Made by a program: the position numbers and the translations under genes. A stretch of DNA of 64,000 nucleotides from Euonymus europaeus (Eukaryota; Streptophyta; Magnoliopsida; Celastrales; Celastraceae), in contig OY756968.1 in NCBI GenBank assembly GCA_963580455.1, positions 6,733,544 through 6,797,543 on the forward strand, written 5' to 3'. The notes beneath the pieces were generated by a model that saw nothing but the letters and a program-made list of their open reading frames with translations, had not been told where the DNA came from and did no database searches. Of the stretch, positions 1 through 11,559 are shown one piece after another. Every line of letters starts with the position of its first letter. Within the stretch, counting starts at the first letter, position 1.

Positions 1-272
1 ACAGTGTGCACCATCACATGGTATTGCTCTCTTTAATTTATTCTAGTTCAGTTTACCTTTGATATATCTGCTGTTATTCTTCTTTTTTATGGGATCTATC
101 TGCTATTTGAAATGGACTTTTGATGTATTATGAAATGCTTTTACATCTTTTTGTCGTTGTTATCCAAATATTATTTGTTACTCTTCACTATTTATTTTTA
201 TTTTTATGGAGAGATGAAAAGTTCACTCTTTATATCCATGTTTTGGGATTTTTACATGGTTATTATTTTGCA

Positions 273-387
273 GGACTTGCTCTTCTCCTACAATATTGCA
301 ATTGATAGATCAGATGAAATGAAGAGAGTACTTGGAAAATCTGCAGCAAGTGTTGGTCTTCAGCTTCCTGAGCAGTATCAGCCATGA
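273..387 (+). CDS. Last coding exon of an unrecognised gene
   Basis: A pyrimidine-rich tract ending in TTTTGCAG precedes an open exon that ends in LPEQYQP and a TGA stop at 385-387. The peptide is soluble, charged and unlike a chance ORF (it contains DRSDEMKRVLGKSAAS). The sequence upstream to position 1 looks like intron, so the rest of the gene lies to the left of the window. After the stop, GTAGGT (about 393) and TTTCTGACAG (about 527) could bound an intron in the 3' UTR. I do not recognise the family. An ORF starting at the ATG at 130 runs through the presumed intron and is probably not the true start. Confidence 0.5.
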
Positions 388-2113
388 CAGTTGGTAGGTC
401 TCATGCTCTTCATTCAACTCATTCCAGCAATTCAATGTTTGTATTTCAGTGTATTTGGAAATTTGATTGAACCAGACTCTTTAAGCGAATGTATTGATTG
501 ATTCCTGTTTGTATGATTTCTGACAGGTTATGCTCTTGGAAATAAAGTAACAAACTTGTGGTGGATTCTCACCGATTGACCCTGTGAATTCATGTAGAGA
601 TGAGATCAAAAGAATTCAGCTGACAACCAAACATGTTGGTAGCAATTCATCTAATTTAGTATTTTGGTATACAATTTCTCCTCAAAAATCATTTTTTTTA
701 GAATGCGTTGGAGTATTTTGGTATTCATAATGTTAGAATATAGTTGTTACATTGCTGCTCACTCCATGTAATTAAAGTTGTATTAGTTTTCACTTTTCGT
801 GACTCAATATCTTAGTCCTGTAAGAACTTAAAAAAATAATTTTATTGCCTCAACATTTCTTACAGTAACTTCCATGAACCTAAATAGAGATAAGCAGGTA
901 AGAAGTTTGTTGTACACATAACCTCAAGTCTTTACCACAATTTCCTTGTCAAAGTCAATTTCTCCATTGTTCCATAGTCAGGTCATAAGATCTAGAAGGG
1001 TGCACCGAAAAAGTTTCTCAGGTTTCGAAATCCATTATTAGAGCGCAACAGAAGGATGCTGTAAAGAAGGTTTTCAACACATTGAAAATTATGGACCTTA
1101 CAAAGAAAAATGCTACTCTCCATATCATATGAATCTCTTGGATATTAAAGTTCCAATGCATGAGTTAATGATAAAGTAAAATCTCACCATTGCACCGCAA
1201 GTGGTCTCATCGGATGCAGCCTACAACAATGCTGATAAACTAAATAGATTTTGAAGACAGATTTTTTTTAAATAAATATTGAGAAAATAATACTATGGAC
1301 CTTAAAATCTTCAGGTCCAGGCAATTGCTTGAATATATCATGCTATGAAGTTGTAATAAGATCGCATGCATGTTGTATTGTTTAATGTATTTATAATATT
1401 TTAAATTTATTTTTTTAAGAATTTTAAAAAAAATTGACATTTAAAAAATTAGATTCTAAAATTGCAAAAATTGATAGAGAGAGAGAGAGGAGGAGACATG
1501 ACATGAAAGATGTGATGGGATGGTGAGCCAGGAGATGGAAATTAGATTTTTGGGGTGTAAACTCGCACACCAAACTCAAATTAAGACCATCCATAACAGA
1601 AACTCAAACAATATATATTTATAATTTACAATTTCTCAAACAATATATCCACATATCAGACACTCTTAACCATATTCTAAATCATTAAAATATTCATTTT
1701 ACCAACCATTTTTACTAATTTAAAATCAATACATTTTATAATTATTATAACATCAAATACTTATCATATTAAATTTAATAAATTGACATTAATTAATAAT
1801 TAACTTATTAATATTTTATTAATGTGATATTTGATCAACTTTCCCTATGTTCCCTATGTCTGCATATATGTGTATTGGTTTGTTGTCATTCACTTTAAAT
1901 AAAATGAAGCTATTATGATAAAATTGAAATTGCAATTCATATTAATACATGGAAAAGAGGCATCAAAAACAATAAAAATGTTCTCAACTTCAACCATATA
2001 AAACATAGAAACATACAAACTTATATCAATAATAAAGGTTCACATCCCATAAGATACCATCAAACTTGACGTTTGGCAAGTATCTCTGCGTATAGTGATT
2101 GCACGTAGGTATG
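388..2113. other. 3' UTR then AT-rich non-coding sequence
   Basis: The first 200-300 bases are probably the 3' UTR of the upstream gene. The rest has no credible coding potential. A short GA microsatellite lies near 1477-1493. Around 1587 the sequence TAAGACCATCCATAACAG resembles the edge of a Harbinger-type element (TAA target plus terminal repeat), which would suit the ORF1 remnant downstream, but no partner end was found. Confidence 0.4.
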
Positions 2114-3166
2114 CTACACATAGCTCAAGTTATCTAGCAGAGTCATCACAATATGAAATTCCCTCTCATTTCTTTGTTGCTCAACCTTCTGCATTTTTGC
2201 AATTGCTCTCTTCTTCTCACATTTAGCTCTCTGACTGGCAACTTCTGCTCTAACTTTCTCAATTTCAAGTTTCTCATTCTCAATCACCAAATGATTTTGT
2301 CATTCCTTATTAACTCTCTCTCTCTCTCTCTCAACTAAGGCCATTCTTTCTTCATGCTCTTTCTTCTTGTCAAGAGTTAGTTGCGACAATATCTCTAAAA
2401 GTTCTTTGTTGTCAGTCTTACCTTTCTTTCACTGCTCCTTTTCAACTTTTTTCAACCAATTGGTATGTCTATCTCAACCCTAAATGACCTTGAATTCTCA
2501 TTATCATTACCATTATCATCCAAGTTGATCGACTCTTGTGGATTGGTCGAGCTACAACCATTGTGTTTCCTCTTGGTAGATGTGTGCCCCATATGCAAAT
2601 TTTACTTTGGTTGCTGCCTCAACAAGTTCCAGCAGTGATCAAACTGCAAGTTTGTATTCAAAATCTCATTGTACATCTCTTTAGCCATTTGTATCTACAA
2701 ATCACACATATGAGCAATTGAAATATTAATAAAATGGAATAATTTACTAAAACAACACAATAATGTTTACCTTGTCAATTTCATTGGATCCAGGTGGTCG
2801 AGAAGCCTCTACTTGACTTACAAATCCACAAAACTTGTTAACGACATGTTAAATGGCTGCCCATCAGCTACTTAACAACGAATGTTCGGTATGCACCCTA
2901 TGATTAGGGCCTCTATTAGCATTTTACCTGACCATGATTCTATTCCAAAATGTCTTTGCCTTTTGGTCGGTTCCTTGGACTGCGTCAATGCTTGTGTTTA
3001 GTCATGCAAATACCAAATTCTTATCCTCTTCAATTGTGAAGTTCACACCACAGTTGACAATATTTTTTTTAGGGGTAGCAACCTCTTTACATGAATGAGT
3101 TATCTGAACAATGCCTTCAACATTAGCATTGTAGCAAGCATCATCAAGGAAGGGCTCAAAATTCAT
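2114..3166 (-). pseudogene. PIF/Harbinger ORF1 (Myb-like) remnant
   Basis: On the minus strand the peptide beginning MNFEPFLDDACY leads into CGVNFTIEEDKNLVFA and then LNTSIDAVQGTDQK. This is the Myb/SANT-like ORF1 protein that accompanies plant PIF/Harbinger transposases. The conserved tryptophan after VFA is replaced by TGA, and more stops follow (after MVR, LLSS and WAAI). A normal intron is visible: donor after 2771 (CAAG/GTAAAC) and acceptor before 2694 (TTTGTAG/ATAC). The second exon reads IQMAKEMYNEILNTNLQF and ends in a lysine/glutamate-rich coiled-coil tail with a TAG at 2114-2116. No transposase ORF lies beside it, so this is a dead fragment. A related, better preserved ORF1 lies at 32782-33174. 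Confidence 0.75.
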
Positions 3167-3169
3167 CTT

Positions 3170-3924
3170 CAAAATAGGTTTCCATTGTATTGGGCTGAAA
3201 GATATTGCACAAAAGAGAACTATAACCATCAACTGAGAACTATGTCCAGTAGGAATAGTATAACATGATTTGGTTTAAATAGTAGTGGTGAGATAAAATC
3301 AGGCATTCAAAGCATCTCAGTGGTACCAAATCAAGAAAATAGCTAGGTCACTTTAGTGGCGAAAGAACACCATAACTAACTACTCATTAGAATTCAATCC
3401 CTTAGATCTCTCAAAGCCCAATTATCATATATCAACAACAATAGAGCCATGCCTCAGAAGGGAGTAAGAGACCACATAGCAGTTGTACTCTGCAAATCAC
3501 TAAGGTTCTCCTAGTGCCTCCAACAGAGTATTCTCTTGAGCCTTGACTATTACATATTACTCCTCAAGATAATAAGTACCAAAAATTAAGAGTATAGTAA
3601 CCAATGAATGCAGTTGAATTCATGAGCAATGATGTTAAAATCGATAAAATCAAGCATACACAGACACAAAAGGAAAGACCAACTAAGCCATTCAAAACCA
3701 GTGGATAGAATTTGCAGAATGACAATATGATTATAAGAAAGTTTGCAACATGATTATTAGCCAAGGACACCTTTTACATAGCACACATATAGGCATAATG
3801 ACTATTAGAAAAGAAAAATAATTGCATTAGTGACGAATTAAGAATGGGGAACAAATCAACAATCTCAATTTTGCAGAAAAATAGAAGGATTTAGCAATCT
3901 AAAAAGAATCAGCAATTAATGGCC
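3170..3924. other. AT-rich sequence, nothing recognised
   Basis: No coding exon, repeat or RNA gene could be supported here. The sequence ends at the target-site duplication AAGAC (3925-3929) of the solo LTR that follows. Confidence 0.5.
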
Positions 3925-3929
3925 AAGAC

Positions 3930-4059
3930 TGTCACGCCCCGACCCCAGGAACGTGACATGGAATGAGATAATTAACTAATTTAAACTAATTAACAAAAAT
4001 TCCACCCCCAATTTCCCCCCGTTTATATCCATATATAGTTGTATAGATATATACTCACA

Positions 4060-4098
<39 letters not shown>

Positions 4099-7000
4099 GT
4101 ATATTGGTATATAATCATATAACATTTACAAAGAGAGCTCGGTTCTCCGCCCCCAACAATTGATCCAATACATAATCACTAGCATAATTATTTGACATAA
4201 TAAATTCTTACGACAAAATAAAGATGTACTATACATTATACGAAAATTCATATATAAATATATTTACATACACATATATAGAACCACACATCATCAAAGG
4301 AGAGCTCATGTAACGCCCCGACCCACGAAACCCTAATTCACGAGCCCATAGACCAGAACGCTACTCCCAATATCCCGCTTGTCTCCACATTAAGCCAATT
4401 ATTACACATACCGATAATTATTAACAATTAATACCTAGATATAAATTTTATTAAACGAGTAATAGAAATGATTAACTAAACAACCTCAATTAATAATTTA
4501 CTATTAATCATACCGAATAGCGTATAGTCTTACCATTTCCACAACCCTACCGTCACAATAAAAAATACCTCCTACAACTAATGTCACTCGGTCTAATTTT
4601 TGTAGTAATTGCTTGTATAAGAACTGCAAAGTTTCTATCTACCTCGCATAAAATAAATTACACAACCATTTATTGAAAACATCGATTTACTGCTTCTGTT
4701 ACATGAGCATCCTCACTGTGGATCCACGACATCACCATCAATAGCCCAATCAGCATATTCAGTAGAAACATCATATCCTGCATTACGGAACATAATGAGC
4801 CAAGGCCCAGCAAGTAATATTAATGCATGAATGCACGTGAACATCATCATTAGAAAACAGTCAGCCATTTAAAACCTTTTTTTTTTCCAGTACTTAGGCC
4901 CTTAACCTAGGTAAATTGCTATAGAGCAACCAGTCGGGATTTTTCTTTAATTAAGTATTCTACCAAAGAATACTTTCCATCCAATATCATTTCTATTTCC
5001 ATTTTTCATTTCCAGTAAACCTCAACCTTAACCTTTCAGTACACCCTCCCTGTAGCAGTTGCACCCGGTTCGTTAAAACATCCTCTCATTAAACTGAAAA
5101 TTTCCCTTTTCATGTAATGCAATGCATCATGATTATGAACAGTATTTAATACCTCAATAACCATATATATCAAATCACTTTTAAGAACATCAAACCATCA
5201 TCATATCAGTTTCATTGTCATAATCAATTGAGGCACAAAACAGTACACATTACATTCTACACAGAAATATCTTACAGTTCAGTTGTCCAATCACCATATA
5301 CAAACAACACCATCAATATAGTTATAACATAAACGAACCATTCATATCATAATTCACACGTAACCCATCCTAAAATTCAATCAAATACGAGTCAATCGCC
5401 AAATAATTTATACAGAAAATGTAACATACAAACCATAAATTGCAATGTTCCGTAATACAGTTGAGTATTACTTATCTTAGTGCACTTCCCTAATTCCCAA
5501 CAGTTCAACAATGATGTCCTGAAATTCAACATAATACCCATATCCATTAACATTTATTTCAATTTATTCATCTCAATTTATTAAACAATTTATTTAGGTT
5601 GAATTGCTGCTTCAATTGGTCAACCCACATGGCAGTCACTGGGTCAGTCCAGTTCTAACCGGGTCAGGCAGACCCGGTAGCCTTGCTTCTTCCCACAAGC
5701 GGGTCTGACAGACCCGCTTGGACTCCATTTTCGGATCGCCACCATTGGCGGCGCGGTGGACCCTATGACCAGCGTAGATACGTAGAGGGTGTACCGACGA
5801 GTACGAGGGTGGCATCGACTACCTGTAGAGTGGCCGGAAAATGGCGGATCAAAGTCCACAAGGTGCGGTGCTGCGCCCTTTCCCGCCTCCGTAGACAGCT
5901 TGGACGACCTCCGCTCCGCACGAAAATGGTGGCGTTAAGTTCCCCTCACCGAGCTCGTCATTTCCGCACCGGTTTCGTCGCCGTTGGCCTCGATCCCCGT
6001 AAATCCGGTTTCCGTCGCCTCCTCCGCCTCCGCCTTTGGTTTCCCTGGTTGCCCTCTAGGGTTCCTCGAATCTTGTGCCAAATTACCCTTATTTTATATT
6101 ATTTGATTTCTAAGCCCCCTTTTTATGTTTATACCCTCCCATTATCTGCTTAATTGCACATGAATCTAGTATTATTTATTAGTTTGCCATTATGTGTATA
6201 TCTCGATATCATATACTAATTATTCCCTCTTATATTCGTGATATTTAAATTTTGACCCGGCTTATAATGATTCTCGCACCCATAATTTTTATTTCCGCTA
6301 TAGAATTTATGAAAAATGTTCCAACCCAATTTAAAGCACACATGAGTCGCCTACTTGATACATGACATCACCGATATTACCACATTTATCACAACAAGTT
6401 ATTCAAAAGTTCGGGGTGTTACAGCTCAGCTCTCAATCTCCAACAATTAATCTAAGTCCAGATTTACTAATATAAGTCAGTGCCGTAATAAGAACCTACC
6501 ATGAGTTTATAGAGTGATTTAATATATACATATATAATCCAAAATGACATTTTTCCTTTCTGCGGTATGTGCGCCCTATCTAGCAGTCCGGTCCCCATCG
6601 CTAGCTCGATCAACCTTACTAGGCTCACCTGAAATTTTTTTGCACAGGAGTGAGCCGAAGCTCAGTAGGAAATGCCACAATTTTTGATAATCGAGCAAAT
6701 ATAATATAGTATTTAAGGTATCATACAAGTAACCATAATAACCAAGTTCACAAATTTTTTCCAGGCTGAAATCTTCATACTTATTTTGCCACCCCACTTC
6801 CACCTCAAGCCGACCTCATCGCCGAACCACCCTTATTCATGTTCCGACCTCATTGTCGGTGTTACTTTATTTATGTCTAACCTCATCGCCGGAGTCACTT
6901 TATTCACACTCCGACCTCTCCGACCTCATCGTTGGGGTCTCTCGACAAGTAAGGAAGGTTGCCACTTTCTTCAACCCGGGGTGTACTACCCTTCGCTATG

Positions 7001-8172
7001 TGGCCGCATAGCGAATCTTTACCCAAATTACACCCATTGTACGTACAGGGCCAACTCTGGCTCCCATCACCCTAACACAACCAATCTCTTCTCGGTTCCC
7101 ATATCCAAGTCATAAGGTAACTCATATCATATAATTTCAAATCCCGATAATAATCCGAGGCAACAACACAGTTCCAATTAACCCATCCAAATGTTAATGG
7201 AAGACCTATGTAACCATTTCAATTTATGCAGCCCAGATTACGTAACCGTTAAATATTTACATGTCACACAATTATAACAAGTACATAGAGGAATCAACAC
7301 AAACAATGTAACAACAAAAATCATGTGCTACGCAAGTCATAAGTCCATCATTTCAATATATATATAACCCAGGAATTTACAGTTCCTTCACGGTAGCATA
7401 TCTCCACTAACACAAATCAGCCAGCAAGCAATAATAATAACAATAGTGCACAATTATAACATGAAAGTCCAGCTCAAGCTCAACCATAACATTAACTACA
7501 CATGTTCAAACATAAGCATAGGGTCGAAGTTGACTAACATTGTAAGGACTCCACTTAACTACTGATTACCATGAAATTGAAGCATCCCCTACCTATTATA
7601 CAAGCCTTGCTTCGGATGAACAACACAGAGCTTTGAACTTCTTTAACCAAGCACCCTTCAAGCACCAAGCACCAAGCACCTCAACTCCTAACAATTACCC
7701 AAACATCACTATAATAACCAAAACTCCATAATAACCAAATTTGAGCCCTTACAAAGTCAAGCTTTCAATTTAACTAACCTGAGAACCCAACTTCTACATT
7801 GAAGGCATTAACCTAGCTTTTGCTCCTCTCTACTCTCCCTCTGTCTCGTTTCTTCTATAACTTTCTGTTTCTTTCTTCCTTCTTTTTTTTACTTTAAAGT
7901 GGCTAAACATCTAAGCTTATCCATCAAGTTTTCTTTCTTTCTTTCTATTTTTACTCATGAACTCCCATGAACTAAATATTTATTGGAAATACCCCTCCAC
8001 CACACTCCATTGTAATCATTACTAGTTAAGATTTAAAATTTATTTTAAACCAATCATGCATATTTGAGACAACCCAACAATGATAATGTTATTTCATTTC
8101 ACTCCCAATGCATGATTATCAATTTATTCAAAATATAACCCATGCACCGCGGTGACCTCAAGTTATAATTAT

Positions 8173-8212
<40 letters not shown>

Positions 8213-8331
8213 CTTACTCACAATTTAATAAATCTAGTCTGAACTTATTTATCGAACCTTTTTAGTGTATCATTGTACACGTGTCACTCTCGTATTCATC
8301 GTTTATATTATTCCCGGGTCCGGATATCACA
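3930..8331. mobile_element. Outer solo LTR, interrupted by a second solo LTR
   Basis: The element begins TGTCACGCCCCGACCC and ends GGTCCGGATATCACA, so it has TG...CA ends. It is flanked by a perfect 5-bp target duplication, AAGAC at 3925-3929 and 8332-8336. With the inner insertion and its duplicated target removed it is about 2.28 kb. There is no gag, pol or primer-binding site inside, so it is a solo LTR left by recombination between the two LTRs of a retrotransposon. The termini and length fit large gypsy LTRs of plants. It contains (TA)n tracts near 4063-4094 and 8168-8208. Orientation was not resolved because the ends are close to inverted repeats. Confidence 0.8.
4309..6423. mobile_element. 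Inner solo LTR nested in the outer one
   Basis: This 2115-bp unit begins TGTAACGCCCCGACCC and ends GTTCGGGGTGTTACA. It has a perfect 5-bp target duplication, GCTCA at 4304-4308 and 6424-6428. Its ends are nearly the same as those of the outer LTR, so a related family inserted into an existing copy. It has a GC-rich block at about 5640-6060 (words such as GACCCGGT and CGGGTC), in contrast with the AT-rich remainder. The block keeps open frames on both strands (for example 5683-6153), but these have no recognisable protein signature and probably reflect base composition. Confidence 0.82.
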
Positions 8332-8339
8332 AAGACTTA

Positions 8340-8786
8340 GAACCTTGCATTCATTTTGCCTGAAACATCCAAAAGTGTTTTCTATATGCAAAAGATTTAC
8401 CAAGCCAGATTATTCTGCAACTTATTCAAAGATTTATCAAGCCAGGTTATTATTTCAAAGTATTTTGCAACTTGCATACAACTGGATAGTAGAATTGGAT
8501 TCCAATCTTATTTTGCTTTGGCAACTGGAAAAACCTTTTACATTCAGAAATTCACAACATCATCTAAAATTTCAGCAAAAAAAAGCAAATTCATTGTGAA
8601 TACAAGTTCATCTAGAATGCTCAAAGTGGGTATTCTCCCTCAAACAATCCAGGAAAAATACCTAATAAATAATCAACCACCTAAAACCCCGCAATAAATG
8701 GATCCTCTTCCGCAAGCAAATCTAACCAATCTGGGACATAGAGCTTTGATTTCGTGGAACTAGGGATTCAAAATTTGTATGAGATG
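8340..8786. other. Non-coding, small imperfect direct repeat
   Basis: Two partly similar stretches occur near 8392-8476 (AGATTTACCAAGCCAGATTATT and a variant with ATTTATCAAGCCAGGTTATT). Short overlapping ORFs here show no family signature. Confidence 0.35.
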
Positions 8787-9014
8787 TTACCTGATTAGAG
8801 ATTTGAAGTTGTGGTCATCAGATGTGATGAAAACAAAGACCACTGGACTTTCGATGATCTTGACGGTGGAAAGACGATGACTTTCTTGGACAAGGAAATA
8901 CTTCACAGGTAGAGGAAGAGAAGACGCAGACTTGAGAGTCGAATTGTAGCAAACCAAGGTTATGGCATCTCTTCTTGCATCTCTGATGTAGAGGTAGTGT
9001 TTGCTAAATGACAA
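8787..9014 (-). CDS. Possible exon of an unrecognised gene
   Basis: On the minus strand an open frame of about 75 codons starts MSFSKHYLYIRDARRDA and ends SLIR at a good donor context (CAG/GTAACATC). Codon choice looks protein-like, and the segment ESPVVFVFITSDDHNF is reminiscent of a folded hydrophobic core strand. No partner exon could be found on either side, and I do not recognise the family. It may be a gene fragment or a chance frame. Confidence 0.22.
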   Translation of the reverse strand: MSFSKHYLYIRDARRDAITLVCYNSTLKSASSLPLPVKYFLVQESHRLSTVKIIESPVVFVFITSDDHNFKSLIR

Positions 9015-9730
9015 AATAGAAACTTTAAAACCTTAGTTCTGTTTCGATTTATAGTCTCCGCTATGGATGCTCCTAAACAAAAGTCCAAAAACAACAGTCC
9101 CTGTATCATGCACTGATAGATTTGTGCATCTGTTGGGCCCCATAATAATTGTCATCATTAAAAACCTTCTTTAATTTCCTCTATGTTTTACCGTAGAACG
9201 CTGAATCAATTTAATCCAAATAGAGACTCTCATTTTTCGATTTATAAAACAAGAAGTACAGCTGAACCTCATTAACATAAACTCAACAAAGTTTAATCTG
9301 GACTAGGTTTACTGATATATTTCATATTGTGAATGTCTCAAGTTCAACCTTGTTTAGCCGATAAGTACATTAGGTAGACGAAGTATTATGTTCTGATAAC
9401 AATTTTCATTAAGAACATGATAATTTCTATTCTCTAAGAAACCAGAGAAACAACACTGATTCACTTTGAGAAAGAGGAACTATAACGAATGTTTTGACAT
9501 TTCTATTATTTAATTTCCTCAATAATTTGCGAAAATTAAGTACACAATACAGTAGAAGAATTAAAACCATGAATTTCCTTGCATTTCCTTAATTTTCTCA
9601 TCAACCAAACAGAGGGAAGATGTTATGCCCTAAAAATGACAGAGGAATTATATCTCCCGTGCCTGTGGTAGAGCACCACTCTTGAGTCTCTTGCACGACA
9701 TATTTGTGTCTCTACTTGATCAAAATTCAG
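9015..9730. other. Non-coding, nothing recognised
   Basis: AT-rich sequence with no ORF, RNA gene or repeat that can be supported. Confidence 0.4.
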
Positions 9731-9982
9731 GGTAAGACTTCTTAAGAAGCAACGGTTTGTTGCAATCGTTGGATCATAATATACAATCCCAGTTGTTTGT
9801 CGACATTCAAGCTGACGCCTTTGAATTCAACAGCTTAAATGACCAATTCAATTCGCTTCTCTCTTTCACGACTCCATCGTCTGCACTGATTGACTACATC
9901 AATCCCCGATTGAATTCCATAAAGTTAATCAATTTGTTCAACAACACAGAAACACAAGTGTTTTTGCTTCTATCACACCATG
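9731..9982 (+). CDS. Possible exon of an unrecognised gene
   Basis: An acceptor-like AAAATTCAG is followed by an open frame that includes FEFNSLNDQFNSLL and TPSSALIDYINPRL, and ends at a donor-like CATG/GTGAGC. The peptide has balanced composition and looks like a real protein segment, but its family is unknown to me. A following acceptor (TTTTCTGTAG, about 10127) could lead into another short exon. No start codon context or further exons were found, so this may be a gene fragment. Confidence 0.28.
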
Positions 9983-10239
9983 GTGAGCTTATTAGTTTTG
10001 ACATGTTCTTCTGGTCATTTTTCAAAATTGTGAGCTATACAGAGATGCTTGAAACCTGTTTGACCATTTGTCCCAATTGAATTTGAGAAATTGGGATTTC
10101 CTTGAATTTTATTTCTTTTTTCTGTAGGAAGTAGAGGTCTATGCCCATGTTCATCTTGGGATACACAGATTTCCACCAAAATGTTGAAAGGTATCATATT
10201 GAAGAAAGCATTGCATAGATAGTACATAATTTTCACCTT

Positions 10240-11559
10240 TTTAAAACTATCTAATAGAGCTAATCTTACAAAGGTTATTCCTAAAATAGTACCTTAGAGC
10301 AACTCCAATACTAACACACTCTTCAAATTTTCCATTCCTCGATTCGGTCCCAACTCTATTACACAAAAGTTAAGTCACATACATATTCACATATTCAAAA
10401 CACGTCTTTCAATACAACCACATCAGCAAAACACTAAGTGTAGTAAGTGTAGCAGAAAAGTAACAAAATAAATGCATGAGTTATAAAATAAAATAAGTGA
10501 GGGCTTTATATGAAAAGAATAAAAAGTGTGGGTTTAAGAGTAAAATGTTAGAAGGGCTTAAAGTATATGGAAGGAAGTCTTGTGGTCAAAACTATAAAAG
10601 TATTTAAAACAATAAAAAAAATGATCAATGATAAACAAAAAAGAAACAAAGGAGTTGGCCTCCATTTCTTTGCACATCACATGGCTAGCTATTTTTCGGT
10701 GAGATTTCGACAAATTTTCCAACCAACAAGAGTGTTTTATAAGTGAGTTCTCTTAATCAGTTCATTTCCTTATCAAAAATAGGATAGTTTGAGATAAATC
10801 TTTGGTTCTAACATTCTATGTTAAAGTGGGTTTTGGAGATTTTGAATCCAATGGTTCTTTTCTTGTTGGGTAGCTCAAATAAAGCTTCCATTGTGTTATA
10901 TTTTTAGGTTCAAGTGAAGATTTTGAACCCAATCAAGGAGAGACTTGATTTCTTGTAGGGTTTTGGCTAATCAAGTTTAAGGTGAGATTTTCTTGGAAAA
11001 TATTGTTCTAATTAGGTATAGATTGACATTAAAAATAGTAAATGGTGGGATTATGAAGTTTAGACTAAAAAATGGCGTCTTGGCATAAGTTGTAGCTATT
11101 GATGAAAACTTTCTTGCTCGCAAAACCAGGAAAGGAACCCTAAATAACCAAAGGACAAAAGGGAGAAAATAAACTTTTTACTAATTTCATCATAATGTTC
11201 TGTCACTGCGGTATCGGTACATATATATGAGACATGACACTACAGCTTACCAGGACTGTCAAAATATTACAATATCTCATGCCCATTATCGTAAGATAAC
11301 TAATGCGTAATTAATCATTAAACTACATTATCCAGGCACTAAAACACCTAATGTAGTAAACGACTCCGTATTGAAAAACTAACAAAAATTAGATAAGTCC
11401 CTTCATATGGAAGCCCAGCTCAAAACTAACCAAAATTCAGCTGGCCTAGAATTTATTCCAAAAGCCTCCACTTCTGCTAATCACCTTACCACTCATGATT
11501 AATCTTTCATAAAAACTGAACATAATAGTTGGAGAGCCACAAAGTAAACACTCTTAGTC
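10240..11559. other. Non-coding with one possible MITE end
   Basis: At 10293-10308 the sequence TTAGAGCAACTCCAATA matches the end of the PIF/Harbinger element at 31220 (TTA target, then GAGCAACTCCAA). About 350 bp further, GGAGTTGGCC near 10651-10660 may be a decayed opposite end, but no TTA duplication follows it. The remainder to 11559 shows no coding signal. Confidence 0.3.

Noticed and set aside
5683..6153. 156-codon open frame with arginine-rich product
   Set aside because: It lies wholly inside a solo LTR, overlaps an open frame on the other strand and has no protein signature; GC-rich composition explains it.
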